Of a DNA stretch of 64,000 nt, positions 63,286 through 64,000 are shown one piece after another. Both the position numbers and the translations under genes were made by a program. This DNA comes from Microbispora hainanensis (GTDB taxonomy: Bacteria > Actinomycetota > Actinomycetes > Streptosporangiales > Streptosporangiaceae), in NCBI RefSeq assembly GCF_036186745.1, contig NZ_CP108086.1, positions 1,488,001-1,552,000 of the forward strand, written 5' to 3'. The notes beneath the pieces are model-generated. The model was not told where the DNA came from and searched no databases. It saw nothing but the letters and a program-made list of their open reading frames with translations. Numbering within the stretch: the first letter of the stretch is position 1; every line of letters starts with the position of its first letter.

Positions 63286-63301
63286 GAGAGAGCGCTCTCT
63301 C
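63286..63301. promoter_or_regulatory. LacI-type operator palindrome
   Basis: GAGAGAGCGCTCTCTC is a perfect 16-bp palindrome with the central AGCGCT of many actinobacterial LacI-family operators (for example CebR-like boxes). It lies 33 bp upstream of the start codon of the beta-helix protein gene. Confidence 0.7.
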
Positions 63302-63455
63302 ACGAGACCTTCTTGATTCAAGGCCCGAAAAATGTGTGGCACGTTTGTACCGCGCGGAACGGTCCCGACGCTATCCCTTGATTTTCCGCGGGATTTGTCC
63401 TTCGGCATGCGGAACCGCCCCGGAGCGGACGGGCTCCGGGGCGGTTCCGCGCTCG

Positions 63456-63561
63456 GACCAGGCGATCTCGGATGAAGCGGTCTCTGGTCGGGCGATCTCT
63501 GATCAGGCGGTCCCCGATCAGACGGTCCCTGATCGGGCTTTCCCCGGATCAGGCGATCTCC
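63456..63561. repeat. Seven copies, 15-bp period, of the psuG gene end
   Basis: gatcaggcgatctcc at 63547 holds the last codons and stop of psuG (minus strand). Related units lie at 63531, 63516, 63501, 63486, 63471 and 63456. Steps are 15 bp except one of 16. Reading past the stop in the shifted frame gives pentads RDRLI, GDRLI, RDRPT, RDRFI and RDRLV. Confidence 0.9.
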
Positions 63562-64000
63562 GCGAGATACCGCGCGTGCGCCGCGGCCAGACGGCCGCCG
63601 ACCTCGGCCGTGCTGACGAGCACGGCCATGTTCGCCCGCGACGACCGGCCCTCGGTGGCCGCGTCCACGGCACGCATCAGATATTTCGTGATCGCGTTGC
63701 CGCGTACGCCGTCCCGCTCGGCGGCGGCCATCGCGCCGGCGATGGCGGCGTCCACCTCGGAGGCGTCGATCGCGTCCTCCTCCCGCACCGGCGTCGTGAT
63801 CAGGAACGAGCTGTGGTTGCCCAGCGCCCAGTGGTTCTCCACCGCCCGTGCGATCACCCGTTCGTCGTCCAGCCGCTGCGGACTGCGGATGCCGCTGGAG
63901 ACGCAGTAGAACGCGGGGAAGTCGTCCGACCGGTACGACACCACCGGCACGCAGTGGGTCTCCAGGAACTCCATCGTCAGGTTGAGGTCGAGGATGCTCT
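63549..64000 (-). CDS. psuG: Pseudouridine-5'-phosphate glycosidase (5' end outside window)
   Basis: 150 codons of the C-terminal half are visible; the frame is open to the window edge, so MEFLET is not the start. Diagnostic text: [51 protein letters not shown] and [20 protein letters not shown], as in PsuG and the related IndA protein of indigoidine clusters. The enzyme splits pseudouridine phosphate into uracil and ribose phosphate with a metal ion. The last codons are tandemly echoed downstream. Confidence 0.88.
   Translation of the reverse strand, partial: SILDLNLTMEFLETHCVPVVSYRSDDFPAFYCVSSGIRSPQRLDDERVIARAVENHWALGNHSSFLITTPVREEDAIDASEVDAAIAGAMAAAERDGVRGNAITKYLMRAVDAATEGRSSRANMAVLVSTAEVGGRLAAAHARYLAEIA

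Noticed and set aside
63456-63561. Short regular repeats that could suggest a CRISPR array.
   Set aside because: There are no spacers, the units are contiguous 15-mers, and no cas gene is near. The same holds for the arrays at 31951 and 35524.

Overview
The window is very GC-rich, uses GTG and TTG starts freely, and reads as the chromosome of a filamentous actinobacterium. BldC, a valine dehydrogenase next to it, F420-type oxidoreductase, ANTAR/STAS regulators, class F sortase and a SCP2-purF-purM-DUF3073-vdh-(conserved protein)-bldC gene order recalled from Streptomyces all fit. Protein style suggests Streptosporangiaceae or a close family, but this is inference from reading, not from a search. 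No tRNA, rRNA or CRISPR array was recognised.

Layout. 0-5 kb: end of a MarR regulator, a Dabb protein, and a three-gene 2-oxoacid dehydrogenase operon (E1alpha, E1beta, E2); the E3 subunit (lpd) lies apart at 44.7 kb. 5-10 kb: an amidohydrolase and an MHS-type transporter, divergent from a PucR regulator. 10-14 kb: purS, an RsbW-like kinase gene, purQ and purL. 14-19 kb: a decayed class V aminotransferase, a secreted M6 protease, a second PucR-like regulator, a fused toxin-antitoxin relic and a methyltransferase. 19-24 kb: a collagen-like secreted protein and two DHA2 exporters around a TetR gene. 24-32 kb: the conserved purine/bldC block. 32-46 kb: TetR, LacI, a cell-wall amidase, a GH20 hexosaminidase, a DUF4037 protein, CopZ, pyrD, STAS plus GAF-ANTAR signalling, a COG4315 lipoprotein, an F420-type oxidoreductase and lpd. 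46-51 kb: an accessory patch with an HD-domain protein, an unknown protein with two C-terminal membrane helices, and a GNAT-like plus papain-like gene split by an 885-bp IS5-type element. 51-64 kb: WYL regulator, 5-oxoprolinase/hydantoinase, MFS transporter, GT2 glycosyltransferase with a tiny membrane protein, sortase F, SRPBCC protein, a secreted beta-helix protein and the end of psuG.

The most unusual theme is short tandem repeats, often exactly 15 bp, that sit on or just after stop codons. The last codons of a gene, stop included, are copied several times downstream (MarR, Dabb, SCP2, TetR at 32.1 kb, hexosaminidase, psuG). The same 15-bp period appears inside reading frames as pentapeptide repeats (amidase, hexosaminidase, WYL regulator). 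In the oxoprolinase gene one 14-bp unit within 15-bp units appears to have shifted the frame past its stop. The second candidate for something undescribed is the IS-interrupted GNAT/papain-like plus two-helix membrane protein pair at 47-50.6 kb.
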